Positions 14,231 through 22,620 of a DNA stretch of 26,410 nucleotides are shown in pieces. The stretch spans positions 1 to 26,410 of the forward strand of contig JAWOIQ010000079.1 of assembly GCA_046484585.1 (NCBI GenBank). The letters run 5' to 3'. Each line of letters begins with the position of its first letter. The stretch's first letter is position 1. A model generated the notes under the pieces. It was not told where the DNA came from and searched no databases. It was given only the letters and a program-made list of their open reading frames with translations. Source of the DNA: JAGXFP01 sp046484585 (GTDB taxonomy: Bacteria; Desulfobacterota; Desulfobulbia; Desulfobulbales; JAGXFP01). The position numbers and the translations under genes were made by a program.

Positions 14231-14542
14231 ATGCTTTCCCCTGAGATGCGGGCCAGACTTGAGCAGATCGGCGTAAATCTGCGGATTGCCCGGAAAAAAC
14301 GAAATATCTCGCTAAACCAGGCGGCGGAGAAGATCGGCGCCTCATTGTCCTCGGTGCGCCGGATGGAACAGGGCGACCCGGCGGTCCGGATCGAGACCTA
14401 TCTTGCCGCCCTCGAAGTCTACCAGCTCGATCGCACCCTGCGCTTTGCCGAGCCCGAGGATGACCGGATCGGCCTGGCCCTGGAAAAACAGCGGCTGCCG
14501 CAACGGATCCGGAGCAGAAAGGAGAAGCGCCTTGACTTCTAA
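14231..14542 (+). CDS. hipB: HipB-like XRE antitoxin/repressor
   Basis: 103 residues from the ATG at 14231. An ATG at 14213 would add six residues, but it lies inside the second operator palindrome and has no ribosome site, whereas GAGG lies 12 nt before 14231; the choice is uncertain. Residues about 11-60 are a Cro/C1 HTH (LRIARKKRNISLNQAAEKIGASLSSVRRME in pieces). The charged C-terminal tail (LEKQRLPQRIRSRKEKR) would be flexible. As in other hipBA loci it should neutralise the kinase and repress its own promoter through the two palindromes just upstream. The stop overlaps the hipA TTG by 11 bp. Confidence 0.88.
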   Translation: MLSPEMRARLEQIGVNLRIARKKRNISLNQAAEKIGASLSSVRRMEQGDPAVRIETYLAALEVYQLDRTLRFAEPEDDRIGLALEKQRLPQRIRSRKEKRLDF

Positions 14543-15758
14543 CCGCTTCGAGAGGATCGTTTTCATCGAGCTGCCGGATGAGCGGCAACCGGTCCCGGCC
14601 GGGCTTTTCAGCCTGGATACAGAGTTGGGCGTCGGCACCTTTCAGTACGGCCGGCGCTATTTGGAACGGCCTAACGCCATCGCCATCGACCCGGTCAATC
14701 TGCCTCTCTCCGACCAGGAATATCCGACCCGGAAGAACGGCGGCATCTTCGGCATCCTGCGCGATGTTTTGCCGGACAGCTGGGGCCGCTATCTGATGGC
14801 CAAGCAGCTGGGTATGCCCTTCGGAACCTTGCGGGACCACGAGTTTATCGACCTGATCTCCACCGACGCGGTGGGGGCAATTTCCTTCGGGCCGACCCCG
14901 AAGCAGCCGACCACCAAACCGGAAACCTCCTGCTCCCTTGGCGATCTCGCCGAGGTGGCCAGGGGGATCGACCGGGCAATCGAGGACCTGGAGTTGCCCC
15001 CGGAGATGCTCCATCTCCTCCACCAGGCCACCTCCCTGGGCGGCGCCCAGCCCAAATGCACGGTGATGATCGAAGGGGAGCAGTGGATCGCCAAATTCGA
15101 AAGCAGCAAAACCGCCGTCAAATATCCCGGCCTGGAATACGCCACCATGACCATGGCCGGCCGGGCGGGCATCCTGGTCCCGGAAATCCGCCTGGAAACC
15201 GTGGAGGGGAGATCGGTCTATCTGGTCAAGCGCTTCGACCGGGAGGATGGCCGCCGCCTGCCGTTCATGAGCGCTTTCGCCCTGAGCGATCTCGATATCG
15301 ATGAACTGGAACGCGGCTCATATCCGCGGATCGCCGACCGGATGCGCCGCTTCGTCGAGAATCTCCGGGATGACCATCACGAACTCTTCCGGCGCATGGC
15401 CTTCAACGTGGCGGTCAGAAACGAAGACGACCATCTCCGTAATCACGGTTTTCTACACCGGCGGGGCTGGCGGCTGTCGCCGGCCTACGACCTTCTGCCG
15501 TTCCCGGCCCGCCGGCGAAGCGGGGACGGATTCCATCTGGCCTTGAATCTCGGGGACCAGGGCTCCCTGGCCTGCCGGACCAACCTCCTCAGCCAGTGCG
15601 AAAGATTCAGCCTGAACCGGGCGGAAGCGCGGGAGATTATCGCCCAGGTCGAAGAGGGGGTCCGGGATTGGGAGGCGGAACTGATCCGGGCCGGGGTCAG
15701 CCCCGCCGACCGGGAGGCGGTGCGCTGGTGTTTCGAAGGAACCAGACCGGCGGCCTAG
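14532..15758 (+). CDS. hipA: HipA-like serine/threonine kinase toxin
   Basis: 408 residues, starting at TTG 14532 with AGGAG just upstream; the frame is open further 5' but that part lies within hipB. The N-terminal HipA_N region (about 20-120) has GLFSLDTELG and GIFGILRDVLPDSWGR. The kinase core has the P-loop-like SLGGAQPK (168-175), the catalytic loop NEDDHLRNHGF (297-307) and the metal-binding Asp320 in SPAYDLLP. HipA kinases phosphorylate proteins such as glutamyl-tRNA synthetase and cause growth arrest; the local target is unknown. It overlaps hipB by 11 bp, so translation is probably coupled. All key residues look intact, so the toxin is probably active. Confidence 0.93.
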   Translation: MTSNRFERIVFIELPDERQPVPAGLFSLDTELGVGTFQYGRRYLERPNAIAIDPVNLPLSDQEYPTRKNGGIFGILRDVLPDSWGRYLMAKQLGMPFGTLRDHEFIDLISTDAVGAISFGPTPKQPTTKPETSCSLGDLAEVARGIDRAIEDLELPPEMLHLLHQATSLGGAQPKCTVMIEGEQWIAKFESSKTAVKYPGLEYATMTMAGRAGILVPEIRLETVEGRSVYLVKRFDREDGRRLPFMSAFALSDLDIDELERGSYPRIADRMRRFVENLRDDHHELFRRMAFNVAVRNEDDHLRNHGFLHRRGWRLSPAYDLLPFPARRRSGDGFHLALNLGDQGSLACRTNLLSQCERFSLNRAEAREIIAQVEEGVRDWEAELIRAGVSPADREAVRWCFEGTRPAA

Positions 15759-15843
15759 CCGGCCGCTCCTGACAAGCCCGGCGCAAACATTCGGGCAACC
15801 AATCACGGGATAAGACGCCAGGGTTCGGCCCATCTCCCATCCG

Positions 15844-15954
15844 GTAAGCGATTACAGAGTGGTGGAGATGCAAGGCATCGACCGGCAAAGTGTACTGGAT
15901 GGATACATGAGCAGGCCGATAACACAGCAGATTCGGTACCCTATAATCGCTTAC
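15844..15954. repeat. Structured palindromic element (family 6)
   Basis: A 111-bp element bounded by perfect 11-bp inverted repeats, GTAAGCGATTA (15844-15854) and TAATCGCTTAC (15944-15954). Inside are GATGCAAGGC, a TGTACTGGATGGATACA imperfect palindrome and AACACAGCAGAT, the same block order as repeat families 1 and 2. It lies between hipA and mtfA. Only one copy is in the window. Confidence 0.75.
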
Positions 15955-16007
15955 ACATTCGGGAATGAACTATTGACAATAACCGCGATTCCATGGAGAT
16001 TAGCTGG

Positions 16008-16832
16008 ATGAAACTTCTGATCTTCTTCACCATTGTCGGGGCGGGCTTCTGGATCTGGAAAACCCTGGCCCGGATTATCAAGGCGCGGCGGCGGCGCAGG
16101 CTGCTCGGCGCTCCCTTTCCGAAAGAGTGGGCGCGGATCCTCGTCGGGAATCTGCCCCCCTACCGCCGTCTCCCGGCCGATCTCCGGCAGCAGCTCCACG
16201 ACCGGATCCGGATATTCATCGGCGAAAAATCCTTCGAGGGCTGCGGCGGCCTGGAGCTGACCGACGAGATCAAGGTGACCATCGCCGCCCAGGCCTGTCT
16301 GCTCCTCCTGAACCGCGGATCCGACTGCTACCCGAGACTCTTCTCGATCCTGGTCTACCCCTCTACCTATGTGGTCGGCGTCCGTCCGCACCTGAACCCG
16401 CAACCGAGCGAAGCCTCCATCAGGCTCGGCGAATCATGGCACCACGGCGCCGTGGTCCTGGCCTGGGACAGCGTCAGGCAGGGGGCGGTAAATTTTGCCG
16501 ACGGCCATAACGTGACGATGCACGAGTTCGCCCACCAGCTCGACCAGCAGGACGGCCGCGCCGACGGGGCACCGATCCTGCCGACCCGCTCGGCCTACTC
16601 CTCCTGGTCCCGGGTCTTCTCCAGGGAGTACGAACTCCTCAAGCGCAAAGTCGACAAGGGCGAAAATAGCCTTATCGACCGCTATGGGGCCACCAACCCC
16701 GCCGAGTTCTTCGCCGTCGCCACCGAAACCTTTTTCGAAAAACCGCGGACCTTAAAGAAAAAGCACCCCGAACTATACCGCGAGCTGCAGGGGTTTTACC
16801 GGGTCGATCCCGGAGAGTGGCTTGAAGGATAA
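16008..16832 (+). CDS. mtfA: MtfA-like zinc metallopeptidase (M90 family)
   Basis: 274 residues from ATG 16008, which has GGAG 9 nt upstream; an ATG at 15993 has no ribosome site. An N-terminal membrane segment (about 2-22) is followed by a basic stretch (KARRRRR), so the enzyme is probably anchored facing the cytoplasm. The zinc site HEFAH (172-176) is followed by QLDQQDG, and the third ligand is probably Glu233 in NPAEFFA. Also conserved are FIGEKSFEGCGGLELTDE and the LVYPSTYVV strand. In E. coli MtfA binds the glucose repressor Mlc and is an aminopeptidase; no mlc-like gene is visible here, so the partner is unknown. E. coli MtfA lacks such a membrane segment. Confidence 0.93.
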   Translation: MKLLIFFTIVGAGFWIWKTLARIIKARRRRRLLGAPFPKEWARILVGNLPPYRRLPADLRQQLHDRIRIFIGEKSFEGCGGLELTDEIKVTIAAQACLLLLNRGSDCYPRLFSILVYPSTYVVGVRPHLNPQPSEASIRLGESWHHGAVVLAWDSVRQGAVNFADGHNVTMHEFAHQLDQQDGRADGAPILPTRSAYSSWSRVFSREYELLKRKVDKGENSLIDRYGATNPAEFFAVATETFFEKPRTLKKKHPELYRELQGFYRVDPGEWLEG

Positions 16833-16884
16833 ACGGATCGCCCCCACTCGGGTCCTCCTCTACAACCCTGACTTTCCGTGAGCA

Positions 16885-17532
16885 TCACATCAGATAACGC
16901 ACGGTGAGCAGCGGCGCCGTGAGGAGAACGTTGGGCTGATCTTCGATGGCAACCAGCCCGCTGTCCACGGTAAAATCGAGGAGAAAGCGGAGCTGCAGAT
17001 CCGAAAGCCCGATCCGCTGCGCCTCCCGCATCAGGGGCGTAACATCGATTTGCACGAAAGCCCCCGTATCCTCGGGAAAGAAATTCACCGATTGAGTCAG
17101 AATGGGGGGGGAATCGAAATCCGGCACCCCCAGCCTATCCACGGGGTAGGTGATAAGATCGATCAGGGTGGGAACCTGGGGCGCGAAACTCACCTCGCTG
17201 ACGAAGACCTCCAGGGAGGCGGAAAGAATCCTCGCAAACGCCGGCAAGACATCTTCCCCGGTCGAGCCGTCGAGGGGGAAATCGAGGAAGGCACGAAATT
17301 CCGTTAAGTTGGGATCAACGTCCGGAGGGGAGATGCCGAAAAACAGAACAGGGGGAGCGGGAGTGATGGTGTAAGCCCCGGTGACGGGATCAAAGGCGAT
17401 ATCACCGTCCGCCAACTGGTCGCTGACGATTTGGGCCTCGAATACCTGCCGGTCATCACCGCCACCGCCGCCACAACCGGCCAGGGGCAGGAGCAGGATC
17501 ATCAACAGACCGAGAGAGCATAGTTTTTTCAT
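16885..17532 (-). CDS. Lipoprotein, unknown function
   Basis: 215 residues from the ATG at 17532 (MKKLCSLG...), with GGAA about 9 nt upstream; an ATG at 17550 would add six residues. The signal peptide ends in the lipobox LAGC, followed by a Gly-rich GGGGG spacer, so the protein is lipid-anchored and exported. The rest is acidic and rich in beta-strand-like segments: FRAFLDFPLDG, SASLEVFVSEV, FVQIDVTPLM and LQLRFLLDF. The order (extended strand, 'A-L-V' strand, DVTPL then R-F-DF) recalls DNRLRE/CBM96-like beta-sandwich domains, but I cannot confirm this. Convergent with mtfA; no operon partner. Confidence 0.8.
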   Translation of the reverse strand: MKKLCSLGLLMILLLPLAGCGGGGGDDRQVFEAQIVSDQLADGDIAFDPVTGAYTITPAPPVLFFGISPPDVDPNLTEFRAFLDFPLDGSTGEDVLPAFARILSASLEVFVSEVSFAPQVPTLIDLITYPVDRLGVPDFDSPPILTQSVNFFPEDTGAFVQIDVTPLMREAQRIGLSDLQLRFLLDFTVDSGLVAIEDQPNVLLTAPLLTVRYLM

Positions 17533-17838
17533 CGCGTGATTCCAGGACATCCTGCTTCGTTGCTTCTGCCCAGCGTAAATCGAACATGGGATTCAGGCAG
17601 GAATTAACCCGCTCATCCCACCTAAAACTTTATCGCAAAAAAATCGGCGGCCACAAGCAGAAAAAAAAGAGCCCCGATGAAGGGGGGTGATCAAGGTCCA
17701 AATCTTGTCGACAGCCAGAGAAATAAAAATATTTATTTTACAGGAACAGCCCCTTTGTCCAAGGACTCGTTAATCTCGTGATTGCGTGAAAATCTTGCCC
17801 TATGATATTATATGCAGACGATCAACAAAGGAGCGGCT
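17533..17838. other. Divergent promoter region, lipoprotein and DUF3300 gene
   Basis: 306 bp with poly-A runs and no gene. A possible DUF3300-gene promoter is TTGCGT (17782-17787), 18-bp spacer, TATTAT (17806-17811). I found no other clear element. Confidence 0.4.
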
Positions 17839-19098
17839 ATGAAAACTATACGAGCTATCATGCGGAGACTGGCATGGACATTCATTGCCATTTTCATCAT
17901 TTCCCTCGGAGCAACAGCCCGGCCTGCCGGGGCACAAGAAGAAGAGGGCGACCGGTTCCGCAAGGAAGAACTTGTGCAGATGCTGGCCCCCATCGCCCTG
18001 TACCCGGATTCGCTCATCGCCCAGATACTGATGGCCTCCACCTATCCCCTGGAGGTGGTGGAAGCTGAACGCTGGCGGCGCGACAACCAGACCCTGCAGG
18101 GAGACGCTCTCTCCGAGGCCCTGCGGGAAAAACCCTGGGACCCCAGCGTCAAATCCCTCTGTTATTTTCCCGACGTCCTCATTGCCATGAGCGAGAAGCT
18201 GGACCAGACCCGAAAGCTTGGCGACGCCTTCCTGGTCCAGGAGCAGGAGGTCATGGACACAATCCAGGAACTGCGCCAAAAAGCCCGGGAACAGGGTACC
18301 CTGCAAACAACCGCTGAACAGAAGGTAATCGTGGAGCGGGAGACCATCCTGATCGAGCCGGCCTCCCCCCAGGTTGTCTACGTGCCGGTCTACGACCCCT
18401 ACTATGTATACGGCTCCTGGTGGTATCCCTCCTACCCTCCCTATTACTGGTACTACCCGCGCCATCATTTTGCCAGCGACGTCTACTTCAGCTTCGGCCC
18501 CCGCGTTTTCATCGGCTCAGGCATTTTTTCCTGGGTCTGGTTCGACTGGCAGGTGCACCGTATCCATATCGATGTTCCCAAGACGTTCTTTTTCCACCGA
18601 CATCGCGTCCGGCCCAGCCGCGATCGGCTTCACTGGCGGCATGACCCCCGTCACCGCAGAGGAGTTGCCTACCGGGACAGAAGAACCGGAGAGCGCTTCG
18701 GCTTGCCGACCCTGCGCCGCAGGTCCTTGAGTCCTGAAACCCGCGGCTTCCCGGCGGGCACGGTCTCAACCCCGGACCGGCAACGAACCATTACTCCGGA
18801 AAGACGTCGCCAACAGCAAAGAGTTCAGCCCGACTTGAGGGGAGGACGCGAACAGCAAAGAGCTCAGCCCGCCCCGCAGAGACAGCGCGAACAGCTGAGA
18901 ATTCCACCCGACTCAAGGGGCCGGAGCGAACCACAGAGAATAATTCGGCCCGCCCCGTCCAGAAGCCCCTCTTTCGGACGGGATACCACCTTCCGAGGAA
19001 TCAACGCCGGCCGCTCTGAGCGTCGGGCCGGGGAACGTGGACAAAGAAGCCGCCGGGGCGGTGAATCACGTCGGCAGGACGATGGCGGCAGGCGTTAA
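17839..19098 (+). CDS. DUF3300 domain exported protein with Arg/Gln-rich tail
   Basis: 419 residues from the ATG at 17839, after AAGGAG; a frame-extending ATG at 17812 has no such site. A signal peptide (1-32, ending AGA-Q) precedes the DUF3300 domain (about 38-290), recognised by LAPIALYPDSLIAQILMAST, YPLEVVEAERW, WDPSVKSLCYFPDVL and QVVYVPVYDP. A Tyr/Trp/Pro-rich region (YYVYGSWWYPSYPPYYW in pieces) and a His/Arg stretch follow. The last ~130 residues are low complexity, rich in Arg, Gln, Ser and Pro with loose repeats (REQQRAQPAPQ, RRQQQRVQPD, REQLRIPPDS). The function of DUF3300 is unknown. A DUF2950 gene follows on the same strand, a pairing I remember from other genomes. Confidence 0.9.
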   Translation: MKTIRAIMRRLAWTFIAIFIISLGATARPAGAQEEEGDRFRKEELVQMLAPIALYPDSLIAQILMASTYPLEVVEAERWRRDNQTLQGDALSEALREKPWDPSVKSLCYFPDVLIAMSEKLDQTRKLGDAFLVQEQEVMDTIQELRQKAREQGTLQTTAEQKVIVERETILIEPASPQVVYVPVYDPYYVYGSWWYPSYPPYYWYYPRHHFASDVYFSFGPRVFIGSGIFSWVWFDWQVHRIHIDVPKTFFFHRHRVRPSRDRLHWRHDPRHRRGVAYRDRRTGERFGLPTLRRRSLSPETRGFPAGTVSTPDRQRTITPERRRQQQRVQPDLRGGREQQRAQPAPQRQREQLRIPPDSRGRSEPQRIIRPAPSRSPSFGRDTTFRGINAGRSERRAGERGQRSRRGGESRRQDDGGRR

Positions 19099-19215
19099 GA
19101 CGATGACTTCAGAGCCGGGGCGGCGGATCGCGCAGGTAAACGCCCCCCGGCCGTCAACGACCGGAGACTCTTCAGCTGAAAATTCCGAGCATCCAGAGCA
19201 CAAGGAGGAAAATTG

Positions 19216-20295
19216 ATGATCTCGCAAAAAGGGAACCAAGCCAAAATCCCGCCGCCGGAACTTCACGAATTACCAAAAAATAACCGCTGCAATCACGGCG
19301 GGTTGCGATTGCGGCACGCCAAGATCCGCATGCCCATGCAGGAAAATACCAAACCTTCCTCGCCGGCCTTGTCCTGCCTCATTCTTGCCGCCATCATGCT
19401 CCTTGTGGGCTGCACCTCCGCTACCCTGGTAACTGAAGCGCGGCAGAAGAGCTTTTCCGCACCCGCCGAGGCGGTAGAGGCTCTGGTTGCGGCCATCAAG
19501 ACGGACAACCTGGAAGAGATGACCGCCGTTCTGGGACCAGGTAGCGAGGAACTGCTCTCCTCCGGCGATGAGGTAGCGGACCGCAACGGCCGGGAAAAAT
19601 TCCTTCAGGCCTACGAGCAAGGGCACACCCTCCAGCAGGAATCTCCGGACCGGGTAGTTCTTGTCTTGGGCAGCCGCAACTGGCCCCTGCCAATTCCCTT
19701 GGTCAAAAAAGGGGATGCCTGGCTCTTCGACCCCTTGGCCGGGCAACAGGAAATCCTGGACAGGAGAATCGGCAGAAACGAGCTGCGCGTCATCGAAGTG
19801 CTCCATGCCTACGTGGAGGCCCAGCACGAATACGCCACCAGGGACTGCCGGGGCGGCGGACGGGTAGAGTTTGCCAAGAAGCTGACCAGTAGTCCAGGGC
19901 AACGGGACGGCCTCTACTGGCCGGCGGAAAAAGACGAGGAGGAAAGCCCCTTCGGCCCGCTGATCGCCGGGGCAACCAGCCAGGGATACCCGGAGACGGA
20001 TCTGGCCCCCTTCCACGGCTATTTCTTCAAGATACTCAAGGGCCAGGGCAACAACGCGGCCGGCGGGGCTTACGATTATATGGTGAAGGACCGGATGCTC
20101 CTGGGCTTTGCCCTCATCGCCTATCCCGCGGAATATGGCAATTCCGGGATCATGACGTTCATCGTCAATCAGGAAGGGATCATCTACCAGAAGGATCTCG
20201 GCGAGGAGACAAAACAGCTGGCCGAGAAGATCGAGCTGTTCGATCCCGACTCAACCTGGCAACGGACAGAGGAAACAACCGACACAGCACCCTGA
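19216..20295 (+). CDS. DUF2950 family lipoprotein
   Basis: 359 residues from ATG 19216, placed 7 nt after a strong AAGGAGG. DUF2950 features: early helix FSAPAEAVEALVAAIKTDN, LGPGSEELLSSGDEVADRN, GRNELRVIEVLHAYVEAQ.EYA, FHGYFFKILKGQG, and the end FIVNQEGIIYQKDLGE. A lipobox LVGC places Cys66 at the mature N-terminus, so it is an exported lipoprotein. The 38 residues before Met39 (start 19330) are an unusually long n-region; Met39 or Met41 would give a normal signal peptide but has no ribosome site. It follows the DUF3300 gene by 117 bp. The two are probably partners in the envelope; their role is unknown. Confidence 0.9.
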   Translation: MISQKGNQAKIPPPELHELPKNNRCNHGGLRLRHAKIRMPMQENTKPSSPALSCLILAAIMLLVGCTSATLVTEARQKSFSAPAEAVEALVAAIKTDNLEEMTAVLGPGSEELLSSGDEVADRNGREKFLQAYEQGHTLQQESPDRVVLVLGSRNWPLPIPLVKKGDAWLFDPLAGQQEILDRRIGRNELRVIEVLHAYVEAQHEYATRDCRGGGRVEFAKKLTSSPGQRDGLYWPAEKDEEESPFGPLIAGATSQGYPETDLAPFHGYFFKILKGQGNNAAGGAYDYMVKDRMLLGFALIAYPAEYGNSGIMTFIVNQEGIIYQKDLGEETKQLAEKIELFDPDSTWQRTEETTDTAP

Positions 20296-20709
20296 GGTGA
20301 CTCCTGCCGCCGGAATCAGCTGACCCCGCCCGTACCCGGCCACAGACAGACCATCGCAATAAACCAGGGCGAGGGACTATCAGCACCACCCGAGAGGCAT
20401 AAATCAGCTCCCTAACATCGATTTTAAATTCTTTTTCTAATACGAGGGGAGGGGTGGAGAAGGACTATTTTGCCTGGCAAGACAAAATAGAGAGTGTAAT
20501 AAGGAGGGAGAGTAAAAAAACAAAGAATCGGTCAGGCTCGATACCTGGGCAGCGTTACCTGGATAACCCCCTCGGCCCATAAGATGTTTAGCTTAACCCC
20601 GCAAAAAACACAAAGTCCGTCTTGCCGTTCAATCAACAGCCTTCTTTGCAAGAAAGGGCAAGGAGCATTCCATACATCTCCCTGCTTGGGAAAACCTCAC
20701 GGGTCGATG
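20296..20709. other. Gene-free AT-richer region
   Basis: 414 bp after the DUF2950 gene without a recognisable gene. The only structure I see is CTATTTTG (20465-20472) and CAAAATAG (20483-20490), a perfect 8-bp inverted repeat with 10-nt loop, about 170 bp past the stop. A purine-rich AAGGAGGGAGAG follows with no start codon nearby. Confidence 0.5.
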
Positions 20710-20997
20710 TCAGTTTTTTTTGGTAACTCGTCTGGAGATACTCATCGCTATCTGCAGGAACTGGTGGGAATAGTAGAGCCGGTGCCCCCAGCTTTCGGAC
20801 CTGACGGCCTGATTTAACCGTTTGAGCATTTTTGAGGTAAGTTCCTTTATTTCATTGACCTCACGCTTGCCTGGAGCAGGAATCCGTTGTGTCTCATCCT
20901 GTACCAGAGGGATTTCCTTCTTCTCTTTGGCAATGGTTTTAGGGTCTACCTTATACGGCCCGAAGAGTTGATCCACAACATTGTCTATCTCGTCCAT
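20710..20997 (-). CDS. Small hypothetical protein
   Basis: 95 residues, ATG start at 20997 preceded by a good AGGTGA ribosome site. The protein is hydrophilic, with acidic N-terminus (MDEIDNVVDQLFG) and basic C-terminus (ISRRVTKKN). Residues about 45-70 look helical (VNEIKELTSKMLKRLNQAV). There are no Cys, signal peptide or membrane segment. I recognise no family. The gene stands alone in an AT-richer stretch, with a 9-bp AT-only inverted repeat about 50 bp upstream, which suggests a promoter or operator. Reality of the gene is likely but rests only on the ribosome site and amino-acid make-up. Confidence 0.6.
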   Translation of the reverse strand: MDEIDNVVDQLFGPYKVDPKTIAKEKKEIPLVQDETQRIPAPGKREVNEIKELTSKMLKRLNQAVRSESWGHRLYYSHQFLQIAMSISRRVTKKN

Positions 20998-21045
20998 GAT
21001 TTCACCTGATTGTAAAAGTTTGTGTAGAGTTCATTCTAACAGGCA

Positions 21046-21067
21046 AAATAATTTTAATAAATTATTT
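21046..21067. promoter_or_regulatory. AT-only inverted repeat upstream of the small gene
   Basis: AAATAATTT (21046-21054), 4-nt loop, AAATTATTT (21059-21067). It lies about 50 bp upstream of the start at 20997, so it could be an operator for that gene or a terminator-like hairpin. Confidence 0.35.
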
Positions 21068-21560
21068 CCAGCCAAATAGCGTAATTGGAGTTTTAGATAA
21101 AGACCAAACGGGATCATTACCCGTCCCGGGAAGGGTCGCATAACCTTTAAGCTACTCTTCATCCGGACACTGGACCTCGCCAGGCAAACAAGGATGGGAG
21201 CCGGGGCGGAGGTAAATCTTGCAGCCCTTCTGGTTCGAGAGGATAACAGGGAATTTTATCTGATCAACCGGATGACATCTCTGTCGTCTTCAGGCGGTAA
21301 ATATATATTCAAGGAATGAGCAGCCCGTATACCCTCATAGCATCCTCCAACCTTTAGTGCCGCGGATACTGACTGGTGAGTGGCAGGTTTGACGCGATTA
21401 TCATGTCTGCCTTTTTGGTTGAGTATTCCGAAATTTAACTGTCAAATAAAGGGAAAGGATGTGATTACGACTTTCCGTCGCCGGGAGATAAACCTTTGGG
21501 GAAATCCTTTAGACAAGATGCCCTGCATGGTGGATACAGCCAGGCTCCGGATAACCGCGG

Positions 21561-21604
21561 CATAAGTTTCGCTTGAGCAGACAAGCTGCTCAACTCAGCT
21601 TTAA
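21561..21604 (+). repeat. 45-bp dispersed repeat family 4, copy 2
   Basis: CATAAGTTTCGC, then the hairpin TTGAGCAG-ACAAG-CTGCTCAA, then CTCAGCTTTAAA. It lies immediately before the rhomboid gene, 13 bp from its ATG, so it will be in the 5' leader if transcription starts upstream of it. Confidence 0.8.
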
Positions 21605-21617
21605 ATCGAGAGATCAT

Positions 21618-22466
21618 ATGCAATTTCAAAAAAAGAATTCCCTGCTCTGCCCGGGGTGCCGGAGGCTGATCAGCCGCAGTGAGGAGAAATGCCCCCATTG
21701 CGGACTGAGGAAGCCCGGCTCCTGGTTGAAGAACAACCGGCTGACCGCCCTTTATTCGCAGCCGGACCAGTTGATCCGGACGATCATCCACGTCAATATC
21801 GGCATGTTCATTCTCTCGCTCCTGCTCAACCCCGGCCGGGCGAATTTCAATTTAAGCCCCTTCGCTTTTCTTTCCCCGAGCAACCAGAGCCTGTTGCTCC
21901 TCGGCTCCACCGGCACCGTGCCGATCCTGGAATTGGGCCGCTGGTGGAGCCTGGTCTCGGCGAATTACCTGCACGGCGGCCTGCTCCATATCCTCTTCAA
22001 CATGCTGGCCTTTAACCAGCTCGGCCCCCTGGTGGCCCACGAGTTCGGGAGCTACCGGATGTTCGCCATATATACCATCAGCGGGGTTCTGGGCTTTTTC
22101 ATCTCCTTTCTGGCCGGGGTCCCGTTTACCATCGGCGCTTCCGCCTCGCTGTGCGGCCTGATCGGGGCGGTGCTGTATTACGGGAAGAGCCGGGGCGGAG
22201 TTTACGGCCAGGCCATTTACAAACAGGTGGGCAGCTGGGCGATCATGATCTTCGTTTTCGGCCTGCTGGTCCCCGGGATCAACAACTGGGCCCACGGCGG
22301 CGGCATGGCGGCCGGGGCGGCATTGGCCTATCTGCTCGGCTACCGCGAACGCAAAAGGGAGACCCCCGGCCACCGGCTGCTCGGCCAGGCCTGCGGGCTG
22401 GTCACGGTATTGGTCCTGGCCTGGGCCGGGTTCAGCACCATATTCTATGTTCTCCTGGCCCGCTGA
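21618..22466 (+). CDS. Rhomboid family intramembrane serine protease with N-terminal zinc ribbon
   Basis: 282 residues from ATG 21618, 6-8 nt after GAGAGA. A TTG at 21573 would add 15 residues encoded by the family 4 repeat and is rejected. Residues 11-28 are a zinc ribbon (CPGC and CPHC). Six or more membrane segments follow, with the rhomboid HGGLLHILFNMLAF block (119-132), nucleophile Ser175 in GASAS and His226 in NWAHGGG, so the catalytic dyad is intact. Rhomboids cleave membrane proteins within the bilayer; the substrate is unknown. It stands alone, flanked by repeats. Confidence 0.94.
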   Translation: MQFQKKNSLLCPGCRRLISRSEEKCPHCGLRKPGSWLKNNRLTALYSQPDQLIRTIIHVNIGMFILSLLLNPGRANFNLSPFAFLSPSNQSLLLLGSTGTVPILELGRWWSLVSANYLHGGLLHILFNMLAFNQLGPLVAHEFGSYRMFAIYTISGVLGFFISFLAGVPFTIGASASLCGLIGAVLYYGKSRGGVYGQAIYKQVGSWAIMIFVFGLLVPGINNWAHGGGMAAGAALAYLLGYRERKRETPGHRLLGQACGLVTVLVLAWAGFSTIFYVLLAR

Positions 22467-22620
22467 TTTTGGGCAGGGACAGGACCCTTTGACCGGCTCG
22501 GGGTGAACAACACATTATTGATTTAAAGGTTCGGACTGAGCTTGTCGCAGCACGCTTCATTAAGCTGCGGGGAGTTTTTGCGACGTCGGCAATTTTGATG
22601 AGTGCAAAAACTGATTCGCC

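Larger units (their letters stand above)
20998..21617. other. Gene-free region upstream of the rhomboid gene
   Basis: 620 bp, AT-richer than the surroundings. It has a 9-bp AT-only inverted repeat (21046-21067) and a family 4 repeat (21561-21604). A short plus-strand frame without an early ATG is open from about 21099 to 21319 (ending MGAGAEVNLAALLVREDN... YIFKE from the ATG at 21194, 41 residues); I do not recognise it and it may be chance or a gene remnant. Nothing else stands out. Confidence 0.5.

Noticed and set aside
14403..14531. Upstream extension of the hipA frame
   Set aside because: It lies within hipB; the TTG at 14532 has a good ribosome site and fits HipA N-termini.
20584..20817. 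77-codon plus-strand frame in the AT-rich region
   Set aside because: No ribosome site, no family resemblance and it overlaps the better-supported minus-strand gene.
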